64,000 nt of DNA from Deinococcus ficus (GTDB taxonomy: Bacteria > Deinococcota > Deinococci > Deinococcales > Deinococcaceae), in the NCBI RefSeq assembly GCF_003444775.1, contig NZ_CP021082.1, positions 372,001 through 436,000 of the forward strand, read 5' to 3'. Positions 25,312-32,077 of the stretch are shown piece by piece. Every line of letters starts with the position of its first letter. Positions within the stretch are counted from its first letter, which is position 1. A model generated the notes under the pieces. That model searched no databases, was not told the origin of the DNA, and saw only the letters and a program-made list of their open reading frames with translations. A program made the translations under genes and the position numbers.

Positions 25312-26784
25312 CTAACCGCCGAGCAGGGCTTCCTGACCCTGACGGCGCCGCTCACCCGCGTCCTTGACCAGGGCTTTCAGGAAGGGCTCGGTGCGTCCCT
25401 CGAACACGGCTGCCATCATCTCGCGTTCCACGACCGACGCGTCCAGCACGCCCTCCAGGATCGCCTGATGCACACCACTCAAGCGGGCAGCACCCAGCTT
25501 CACCACGTGAACACCACCCAGGAGGCGGAGCCGGGCGAGAATGGCGTCGGCCTGTTCCGCACGGGGCAGCGACCGCAGCGCCTCCTCACGTGCGCGGCGC
25601 ACCGTCTCAACGTCATCCTCTACGGGGGGGACCACCATCGTCCGGGTTGTCGCTGGCGTGACCGCTGTGGGGGAGACGAACCCTTCCGGGTCAGGGAACC
25701 GGGACCCGTCATCTTTGAGGATCGTCACGACGTACCCTGAGCGGTTCTTGATGCGCGTACGGTCCCTCTGCAGCAGGAATTCGGCCTTGGCGAGGCGGTG
25801 CAGCAGTTCCTCGCGGGGCACGCTCTGCACGATGCCGTTGGCGACGGCCTCACCGATCCCGTGCCGCAGAATCCGGGTGACGAGGTCCAGGCCGAAGGAC
25901 GGACCGTCACCGAAGCGGTAGATGATCTCCTGCCGGCTTCCCGAGCCCTCGTACTCGACGTCCGCGAGGTAACCGCAGGCCTTCAGGTCATCGTGGGCCT
26001 TCTCGAGGGTGCGTTTGATGCGGCTGGGCACCAGGTCCTTGAGCTTGCATTCTTGGCCCCAGTCCGCCAGGGTCATCCGGAGTTCCATGGTGACGATCTG
26101 AGGGTCCGTGGGGTCGTACCGTTTGGCGTCGAGCAACCGGTACACGCTGCGGGCCAGTGGACGCACCAGCTGGTTCAGGAGCACCGGATCAAGCGGTTTG
26201 ATGTACTGGGCCCGGACGCTCTGCACCAGGGCCTTGGGGAGGCGCACGTGGATCACGCTGCCCTTTCCGAGCATCTGATCCACGCTGTCGTAGGCCAGGC
26301 CCTCGATCAGCGAGAAGGTCTGGGTGGTCCAGCGGCGCTGGGTGTGCGCACGCCAGGCATTCTGGGTGAGGAATTTCGCGCTGTTGAGCCGGTGAAGGCT
26401 GGAGCGCAGGATCTGGTAGTACCGGCCTCCAGTGTCCAGACCGGCACACTGCAGGATCTGGTGCGGGGTGGCGACCACTTCTCCGCTTTCCGGCGCGCCC
26501 TGCTCCACGAAGATCGTGAGCAGCCCGTTCATGATGTCGCCATCGAGCCCGTGCGGCACTCCGCCAAATTCACTGGGGGCGACACAGGAGAGGAGGGCCG
26601 GCTGACCGTCCACCTCGAAGGCCACCTCCCAGCTGGTGTAATCGTCCGGGATTCGTTCCTGAACGCTGATCAGGGCGAGGCGCCCGATGTTCAGTTCGTC
26701 GATGCGGTCCGGCCGCTCCGGCAGGGGAGGGTTTCGCACAGCGGCCGGGGTCGGAGCAGTGGAACCGGACGGCTTCGCTTTCAC
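25312..26784 (-). CDS. Plasmid replication initiator protein (RepA-like)
   Basis: 490 aa from GTG 26784. The middle of the protein matches the replication initiator A type of Deinococcus plasmids: LPERPDRIDELNIGRLALI near the start, then LLTIFVEQG, HQILQCAGLDTGGRYYQILR, SLHRLNSAKFL and LARSVYRLLDA, which are winged-helix segments. The C-terminal part is basic. It would bind the iterons just upstream to open the origin. A TATAGT box ends 9 bases before the GTG. The frame is open much further upstream, but that part only translates the iterons and is rejected. Confidence 0.85.
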   Translation of the reverse strand: MKAKPSGSTAPTPAAVRNPPLPERPDRIDELNIGRLALISVQERIPDDYTSWEVAFEVDGQPALLSCVAPSEFGGVPHGLDGDIMNGLLTIFVEQGAPESGEVVATPHQILQCAGLDTGGRYYQILRSSLHRLNSAKFLTQNAWRAHTQRRWTTQTFSLIEGLAYDSVDQMLGKGSVIHVRLPKALVQSVRAQYIKPLDPVLLNQLVRPLARSVYRLLDAKRYDPTDPQIVTMELRMTLADWGQECKLKDLVPSRIKRTLEKAHDDLKACGYLADVEYEGSGSRQEIIYRFGDGPSFGLDLVTRILRHGIGEAVANGIVQSVPREELLHRLAKAEFLLQRDRTRIKNRSGYVVTILKDDGSRFPDPEGFVSPTAVTPATTRTMVVPPVEDDVETVRRAREEALRSLPRAEQADAILARLRLLGGVHVVKLGAARLSGVHQAILEGVLDASVVEREMMAAVFEGRTEPFLKALVKDAGERRRQGQEALLGG

Positions 26785-26819
26785 GGTGGTTCCACTATAG
26801 GTCACGGCAACGCTGATGT

Positions 26820-26910
26820 TGAAGTCATGTGATTGAAAAAAGAGTAGTGATGAATAAAAAGAATGATCATCATCAGACAAATGGCAAAATCTCCGTCCTG
26901 GCCGACTGTT
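26820..26910. other. A/T-rich patch next to the iterons, candidate unwinding element
   Basis: The sequence between rep and the first iteron is strikingly A/T-rich for this replicon (for example GATTGAAAAAAGAGTAG and GAATAAAAAGAATG). It sits where an origin unwinding region would be expected. No clear DnaA box was seen. Confidence 0.6.
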
Positions 26911-26921
26911 GGACGGCCGAA

Positions 26922-27497
26922 CTGACCGAGATGTCCGAACTTCCGACCCAAGAACTGACCGAGATGTCCGAACCCAATTCTCAAAACTGGCCGAGATGTC
27001 CGAAGTCACCCCTCTTGATTGGCCGAGATGTCCGAGGGTGTGCTGGCCGAGATGTCCGTGCCTGCGCGGGTGTGCTGGCCAAGATGTCCGAACTGCCGCG
27101 AGCTTTGCGTGAGCAGATCTGACCGAGATGTCCGAACTTTGGCCAAATTTCTGCTGGTTGCTGTTCGGACATCTCGGCCAGTGGCAGAAACTCCCCCTAC
27201 ACAGGGAAAGGCGTCCTGCTGGGCGAAAATTCACAGTGACAGATGAACTCTCCAAGATGTCCGAACAAGACTGACCGAGATGTCCGAACCTCCAGCTGTC
27301 TCATGCTCGTTTCGCTCCCCTGGTGCTGGCATCTTCATCAAAGGTCGGACATCTCGGTCAGTTCCGACTAGAACCAGGGTGAACGGGCGGGTCATGACCT
27401 CTGACTTCCCCAGCTGTTCGGACATCTCGGTCAGTTCTGACCAACGTAGGCCTGCTAGAGGGCTGCAGTTCCACCGCTGTTCGGACATCTCGGTCAG
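26922..27497. repeat. Iteron array: 13 copies of a 19-bp repeat, both orientations
   Basis: Consensus CTGACCGAGATGTCCGAAC. Forward copies start at 26922, 26955, 26987, 27019, 27043, 27075, 27119, 27248 and 27271. Reverse copies start at 27163, 27343, 27416 and 27479. Copies at 26987, 27019, 27043 and 27075 have GG for GA, and 27248 is the most degenerate. Steps of 32-33 and 44 bases among the first seven (one 24) keep most on similar helix faces. Together with rep and the A/T-rich patch this is the likely replication origin. Confidence 0.85.
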
Positions 27498-27679
27498 TTG
27501 CTGGGACCTGCTGCCGGAGAGGTCTGGCTTTCTGATCGTTTCAGCCGCAGATCACGGCGTCCTTCGGGTGGGCAGCGGTGGCGCGCGAATGCTGCCCATG
27601 CCGCCACAGAGCGGCACCTGAACAGTGGACCGCGAAGGATGGCAGACCTCAGCTGTACGTTATTTGGTCAAAGAACGCG

Positions 27680-27703
27680 TGCTCCGCATGGAGGCGGAGC
27701 ACA
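27680..27703 (-). terminator. Hairpin downstream of the PARG gene
   Basis: GTGCTCCGC (27680-27688) pairs with GCGGAGCAC (27695-27703). Read on the minus strand it is followed by GCGTTCTTT. It lies about 100 bases past the stop at 27800. Confidence 0.55.
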
Positions 27704-27799
27704 CGTTGAGTCGGACTTATCGGGGCAGGCATCACCGGGGAGCGGGATCAGGAATACCGGAAACGGCGACAGAGCCGTCTTTCTTTCACGGCAAGGGGC

Positions 27800-28639
27800 T
27801 TACCGGAAGGTGTCCTGGAAAGCGCGGAGGTTGGTTTCCTCCCACGGCATGGCGAACACGGCGAAGACGACCTCCTGGAATGCTCCCCGGTGGCGCCCGG
27901 TGGTCAGCAGCGACCGGAAGGTTCGCGCGACATGCAAGGGGTCGTTGCGGAACGCCCCACACCCCCACGCTCCCAGTACCAGGCGGTTGCACCGCTCCTC
28001 CCGGAACAGGGAAAGCAGGAGGGACGCCCGCCGCTCGATGATGGCCTGGGCCTCAGGAAGAAGCCGGGTGAATGCCTCCTGCCCAAGCCCCCGCAGGTTG
28101 GGGGCGGCCGCAGTGAGGACGTCGAGGTGATGCGGCTGCGACAGCCACTGGCCGTCCTCGTCGCGAAAGACCGCCACGTTCCGCGCGAACATCAGGTGGT
28201 CCGTGTACAGCCGGTCGGCCTTACGCTGGTGCATTTCGTAGTACTCCGGGTGCAGGCCCAGGGCGGCCGGCAGGGCGCTGGCGCGGCACAGACTTTCCTC
28301 CTGCGCGGCCGACCCGGTCAGGAACCCGCCGCCCAGCGAGGTGGCCGACGCGAAGTTCAGCACGGACACCGGAGAGGAATCCTCGGAGAGGAGACGCCGG
28401 GCCGCAGTCAGGGTGGTTTCGCGGGTGACCGTGATCCGGGTGTCCTGCGTCCCCGGCTGAGTGAAGGCCTCGGTGACCAGCAGCTGGGCAGGCGTGAGGA
28501 GGCGGGTGCCGGCGGCCGTCCGCGCGAGGTGAGGGGCGAGATTCACCCGGCCGGACGGGCCGTCGTACGCCTGGGCCTGCAGGGCAGCGACCGTGTCATG
28601 GGCGTCGCGAATCAATTTCTGGCGGTCGAGGGTATTCAA
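27800..28639 (-). CDS. Bacterial-type poly(ADP-ribose) glycohydrolase (TIGR02452 / DUF2263)
   Basis: 279 aa if TTG 28639 is used, which has GGAGG 5 bases upstream; GTG 28675 gives 291 aa without a ribosome site. The bacterial PARG signature is present: GGG (residues 103-105, SLGGGFLTGS) followed by QEE (113-115), the catalytic loop and glutamates. The macro-fold end reads LVLGAWGCGAFRNDP. It should remove ADP-ribose units from proteins or polymers. No ADP-ribosyl transferase lies next to it, so the substrate is unknown; it may act in damage response or against a toxin. Confidence 0.88.
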   Translation of the reverse strand: MNTLDRQKLIRDAHDTVAALQAQAYDGPSGRVNLAPHLARTAAGTRLLTPAQLLVTEAFTQPGTQDTRITVTRETTLTAARRLLSEDSSPVSVLNFASATSLGGGFLTGSAAQEESLCRASALPAALGLHPEYYEMHQRKADRLYTDHLMFARNVAVFRDEDGQWLSQPHHLDVLTAAAPNLRGLGQEAFTRLLPEAQAIIERRASLLLSLFREERCNRLVLGAWGCGAFRNDPLHVARTFRSLLTTGRHRGAFQEVVFAVFAMPWEETNLRAFQDTFR

Positions 28640-28729
28640 CGTGGCCTCCGGATGAGCGGCGAGGAAGGGGAGCACTCAGCGTGAAACAGGAAGAGCATGC
28701 GAAGGGCGTGCTCTCCCGGGCAGTCCGGC

Positions 28730-29986
28730 TTACTGCCGGCGTTTGCTGCGCGTGCGGGCGTCAACCTGACTCAGGGCCCGCTTGCGGGACAGCGCGGCGT
28801 CCCCGGAGGCCATCGCACCGGCCACCGCCTGCAGGTCCTGCAGTTCATGATGCAGAACCTCCGCGGACATGGGGGCCGACGCGATCAGACCCTGCACGGA
28901 CCGCAGGTGCTCCTGCGCAGCGAAGAGGTCCCCTCGGTCCATGGCCGAGACCGCTTCCCGCTTGAGGCGGGCGGCCTGCTGCAGCGCCTGCGCTTCCAGG
29001 ACGGCCGGGTCTTCCGGGAGGGCCTCGTACGCGGCGGCGTCGAGAAGCGGCAGGTCCAGCTGTGCGCGGCGCGTCTGGCGTTTCCCGTCCGTGCCCGTCC
29101 ACGCCAGGCGCACCCGGGTGACGCCCAGCGTCCTGCCGGCCGGTTGCGCCGGCGCGGGCACCGTGAGGGTGACCACCACCTCCACCGCCCGTCCGTCCAC
29201 CAGGTTCGGCAGTTGCAGCCGGCCGTAGGTGTTCCTGGTCAGGGCGGTCAGGACATCCTGGACCTGGACGCCGAATTCCGGGTTGGGCTCGAGGCCCAGG
29301 CTGACCATCCGGCCGGTGGTGCGGGTCAGGCCCTGAAGCTCCTCCTCGAAGAAGGTCGGGAGCCGCGCGGGGTCCTCGACGTGCTCGAAATTTCCGTCGC
29401 CAGCGTCGGCGATGGCCAGCAGCAGTTCCTCGTCGTAGTGCGCGCCGAGGCCGATGGCGGTCGTGCTGATGCCCCGTTCGGTGAGGCCGCGCACGTCCCG
29501 CGCAATCTCGCCGCGGTCCGTGACACCGGCGTTGGCCTGCCCGTCGCTGAGGATAATCACGCGGTTCAGGGCGCCCGGCGTGAGGTGCTGCGCGACCTGC
29601 GTGGCGCCTTCCAGCCAGCCGCTGTGCAGGTCGGTGGAGCCGCGGTCGTCGATCCCGTCGATGGCGCGGATGATCGCCTCCCGGTCCGTGACCGGCTGAC
29701 TGGGCACGATGACGTCCACCTGCTGGTCGAAGGCGACCACGCTGACCCGGTCGTCCGGGCGCATCTGCCGCACGGCGGCGACTGCAGCCTGGCGGGCCAT
29801 CTGGAGCGGCGTGCCGCTCATCGAGCCGCTGCGGTCGATCACGAAGGCGAGGTTCAGGGGTGGACGCCGGGTGGTCTGCCCGGACGTGGGCGCCGGGTGA
29901 ACGCGGATCAGCAGGGTCAGGGTGGTGGTGTGCCCGGCGAGCAGGGCGGGACGAAGGGGACGGAACTCGATGCGGGGGGTGGTCAT
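28730..29986 (-). CDS. von Willebrand factor A domain protein
   Basis: 418 aa. The VWA domain (residues about 42-215) has a full MIDAS start D51-R-S53-G-S55 and later GSTDLHSGW and ILSDGQANAGVTD. The C-terminal half has strands then a helical, basic tail (SRKRALSQVDARTRSKRRQ). There is no signal peptide, so it is cytosolic. The start overlaps the MerR-like gene stop (ATGA type), so they form one operon. VWA proteins bind partners through a metal ion; the partner here is unknown. Confidence 0.85.
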   Translation of the reverse strand: MTTPRIEFRPLRPALLAGHTTTLTLLIRVHPAPTSGQTTRRPPLNLAFVIDRSGSMSGTPLQMARQAAVAAVRQMRPDDRVSVVAFDQQVDVIVPSQPVTDREAIIRAIDGIDDRGSTDLHSGWLEGATQVAQHLTPGALNRVIILSDGQANAGVTDRGEIARDVRGLTERGISTTAIGLGAHYDEELLLAIADAGDGNFEHVEDPARLPTFFEEELQGLTRTTGRMVSLGLEPNPEFGVQVQDVLTALTRNTYGRLQLPNLVDGRAVEVVVTLTVPAPAQPAGRTLGVTRVRLAWTGTDGKRQTRRAQLDLPLLDAAAYEALPEDPAVLEAQALQQAARLKREAVSAMDRGDLFAAQEHLRSVQGLIASAPMSAEVLHHELQDLQAVAGAMASGDAALSRKRALSQVDARTRSKRRQ

Positions 29987-30576
29987 CTGGGCCTCCTGAG
30001 GTGGTCGAGGGCGTCGAGGAACAGCTGGGCAAGGCGTTCTTGCTCAAGCCGGCTTCTGGGGAGCCGGAAGTCGGTCCGGACGTGCACGTCCAGGCCAGGA
30101 GCAAGAGGCAGGCGGGTGTACTGCACCGGGGTAGAGGCGGCCGGTGCCGGGGATGGTGCGGCGGGTGCTGGAGCGGCTGCGGCGGGGCGGCGCAGCTGTG
30201 CGAGGTAGTCCAGGGCGGGATTGCCGGGCTGGACGGCCAGCTGGGTCTGCCCGGCGAGCAGGGCCTCGAGGTCGTCGTCCGTGCGGGACTGCAGGGTGTC
30301 CTGAAGGGTGGAGGCGCTGAATCCGTCGGCCATCAGGCGCCGCAGGGTGAGCAGTTGCAGCAGGTGACGGCGGGTGTAACGGGCTTCCCGGCCCTGTTTC
30401 AGGGGCTCGTCCAGGAGGCGCTCGGTGGTGTAGTGGCGAACGAGGCGGGCGTTGACGTCGTCTTTGGTTCTGCCGGCCTTGCCGGTGGGCAGGATGTCGG
30501 GGAGGAACTGGTTGGCAGCGTCGACGAGGTCGTCGAGGGTGCCGGTCCAATCCCTGCGAAGGGTGAGCACGGACAT
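29983..30576 (-). CDS. MerR-like regulator coupled to the VWA protein
   Basis: 197 aa from ATG 30576; an upstream GTG (30597) would be 7 codons longer but lies past the promoter. Residues about 40-100 read like a MerR winged helix (VNARLVRHYTTERLLDEP, ARYTRRHLLQLLTLRRLMADGFSASTLQDTL). A linker rich in Ala/Pro follows, then a basic segment (VRTDFRLPRSRLEQERLAQL). It is the first gene of the operon with the VWA gene and sits 5 bases behind its -10 box, with a palindrome at the promoter it may bind. Confidence 0.78.
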   Translation of the reverse strand: MSVLTLRRDWTGTLDDLVDAANQFLPDILPTGKAGRTKDDVNARLVRHYTTERLLDEPLKQGREARYTRRHLLQLLTLRRLMADGFSASTLQDTLQSRTDDDLEALLAGQTQLAVQPGNPALDYLAQLRRPAAAAPAPAAPSPAPAASTPVQYTRLPLAPGLDVHVRTDFRLPRSRLEQERLAQLFLDALDHLRRPR

Positions 30577-30581
30577 GACCC

Positions 30582-30630
30582 ACACTAATTCTGACAATCT
30601 GGATTGTCAATATCCATTCCGATTGTCAAG
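30582..30630 (-). promoter_or_regulatory. Leaderless promoter and operator of the MerR-like/VWA operon
   Basis: Minus strand: TTGACA (30610-30605), a 17-base spacer, TAGTGT (30587-30582), 5 bases, then ATG 30576. The spacer and -35 hold the palindrome TGACAATC-TG-GATTGTCA (30592-30609), and a third half-site GATTGTCAAG lies at 30621-30630. Confidence 0.7.
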
Positions 30631-30644
30631 CTGGACTTCTTGAG

Positions 30645-31178
30645 TCAGGGCGTACGGTGGGCACTGAAGGCCACCCTCAGGCGCTCCATCGCCTCATCCC
30701 CCAGCGCGGCGCGCACCAGGGCATACGAGTGGTGGTGCTTCGCAGGCCACTGCGAGACCGGCACCTCATCCCCGTAGTAAAGGTAGTCCCAGGCGACCGC
30801 CTCCCAGCTGCTGCACCGCAACCTCAGGTCTCCCAGCTGCCCCTCGGCCTGCTCCGGGCAGGCGCCGCGCGGCGCTCCGGTCACCTCATACGCGTGGCCC
30901 GTCCACCACGCCGGTTCGCAGTCCAGCAGCACGCCCCGCACCTCCGCGAGGAAGCCGTAGTCCGTCTCCTCGCCGACCTGACCGCCCAGCTCCGTGATCA
31001 TCTCCTCGAACTCGGCCCGGCGCTCTCCAGGGAACGTCAGGTCAAGGTCGTCATGGGGCCGGGTGATCCGCCCGAGCCGCGCATCGATGGCCCAGCCACC
31101 ACCGATCCACAGCGGCAGCCGCCGCCGGTCCGCGGCCCGAAGGAGGGAGCCCAGCAGGGCGAGATGCAGGTCATTCAC
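30645..31178 (-). CDS. Nucleotidyltransferase, aminoglycoside 2''-adenylyltransferase-like
   Basis: 177 aa from GTG 31178. The signature IGGGWAIDARLGRITRPHDDLDL (residues about 25-47) gives the glycine loop and the two catalytic aspartates of the ANT(2'')-type (PF10706) nucleotidyltransferases. Later WDYLYYGDEVPVSQWPAKHHHSY fits the family's substrate face. It may adenylylate a small molecule; whether it confers aminoglycoside resistance cannot be told. It is transcribed alone. Confidence 0.8.
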   Translation of the reverse strand: MNDLHLALLGSLLRAADRRRLPLWIGGGWAIDARLGRITRPHDDLDLTFPGERRAEFEEMITELGGQVGEETDYGFLAEVRGVLLDCEPAWWTGHAYEVTGAPRGACPEQAEGQLGDLRLRCSSWEAVAWDYLYYGDEVPVSQWPAKHHHSYALVRAALGDEAMERLRVAFSAHRTP

Positions 31179-31368
31179 GGGCTGCTGTGAAGATAGGGCC
31201 TCGACGCTGTGACGAAACAGGGGAGCGCCTCAGGAGCCAGAGACGTCCATGTTCCTGGTTGGCGCTGTGATCTGGCGGACCCCACGCCCCCGAGACAAGG
31301 TCCGTTCCCCGGTCCTCCGGCAGGGGAAAAGGGCGCCGCGGACGATCCGGCATGGCGTAGCGTGCGGC

Positions 31369-32049
31369 ATGACCCTGCCACTGCTCACGGACCGCTTCCC
31401 GGACGCCCTGAACCTCGCCCACGCGTGGCACGCCACCCAGCGGCGCAAGGGAGGGGAGGTGCCCTACATCTCCCACCTGCTGGGCGTCGCGTCCGTCGCG
31501 CTTGAATTCGGGGCGGACGAGGACGAGGCCATCGCCGCGCTGCTCCACGACGCGCTGGAAGACGGCCCCGAATACACCGGCCGGAACGCGAGCGACCTGC
31601 GGCTGGAGATCGTGCGGAGATTCGGAGAGCGGGTGGCGCAGCTGGTGGACGGCGCGACCGACGACGCCCCGGACGCCGGGCAGGCCAAAGCCCCCTGGCA
31701 GGACCGCAAGGCCGCCTACCTGAGACACCTGCGAGCAGCGGACACGTCCATGCTGCTGGTCAGCGCGTCGGACAAACTCCACAACGCCCGCACCATCCTC
31801 ACCGAGGTCCTCACCCACCCGGAATCGCAGCGGGCGGCCTTCTTTGAACGCTTCAGTCAGGGACAGGCCGGGACCGTGCAGTACTACCGCCTGCTCGCCG
31901 ACGCGTTCATGGCCGCTCCGGCCGGTCAGGCCCGGCCCGGCCTGAGGGCACTGTTCCGGGAACTGGAGCGGACGGTCAGCGCCATCGAGCACGCCTGCGG
32001 CCTGACCGCCGACGAAGCGCGCACGGGAGGCCCCCTGCAGGCTGAGTAA
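31369..32049 (+). CDS. HD-domain phosphohydrolase, SpoT-like small alarmone hydrolase
   Basis: 226 aa from ATG 31369. The metal-binding HD set is H36 (YISHLLGV), H60-D61 (LLHDALED) and the later DKLHN motif, an order typical of the hydrolase half of RelA/SpoT proteins. There is no synthetase, TGS or ACT domain, so it would be a stand-alone hydrolase of (p)ppGpp-type or related nucleotides. It lies between an adenylyltransferase-like gene and UvrA2 and converges on the latter with 28 bases between the stops. Confidence 0.85.
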   Translation: MTLPLLTDRFPDALNLAHAWHATQRRKGGEVPYISHLLGVASVALEFGADEDEAIAALLHDALEDGPEYTGRNASDLRLEIVRRFGERVAQLVDGATDDAPDAGQAKAPWQDRKAAYLRHLRAADTSMLLVSASDKLHNARTILTEVLTHPESQRAAFFERFSQGQAGTVQYYRLLADAFMAAPAGQARPGLRALFRELERTVSAIEHACGLTADEARTGGPLQAE

Positions 32050-32077
32050 CGCCCGACAGGGCAGGGCAGGCCGCGGA

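Noticed and set aside
26785..27255. N-terminal extension of Rep through the iterons
   Set aside because: The translation just repeats the iteron sequence (DISV, TSRSV) and a TATAGT box precedes GTG 26784.
26922..27497. CRISPR array
   Set aside because: The repeats occur in both orientations, vary in spacing from 4 to over 60 bases, and have no cas genes; the pattern fits iterons.
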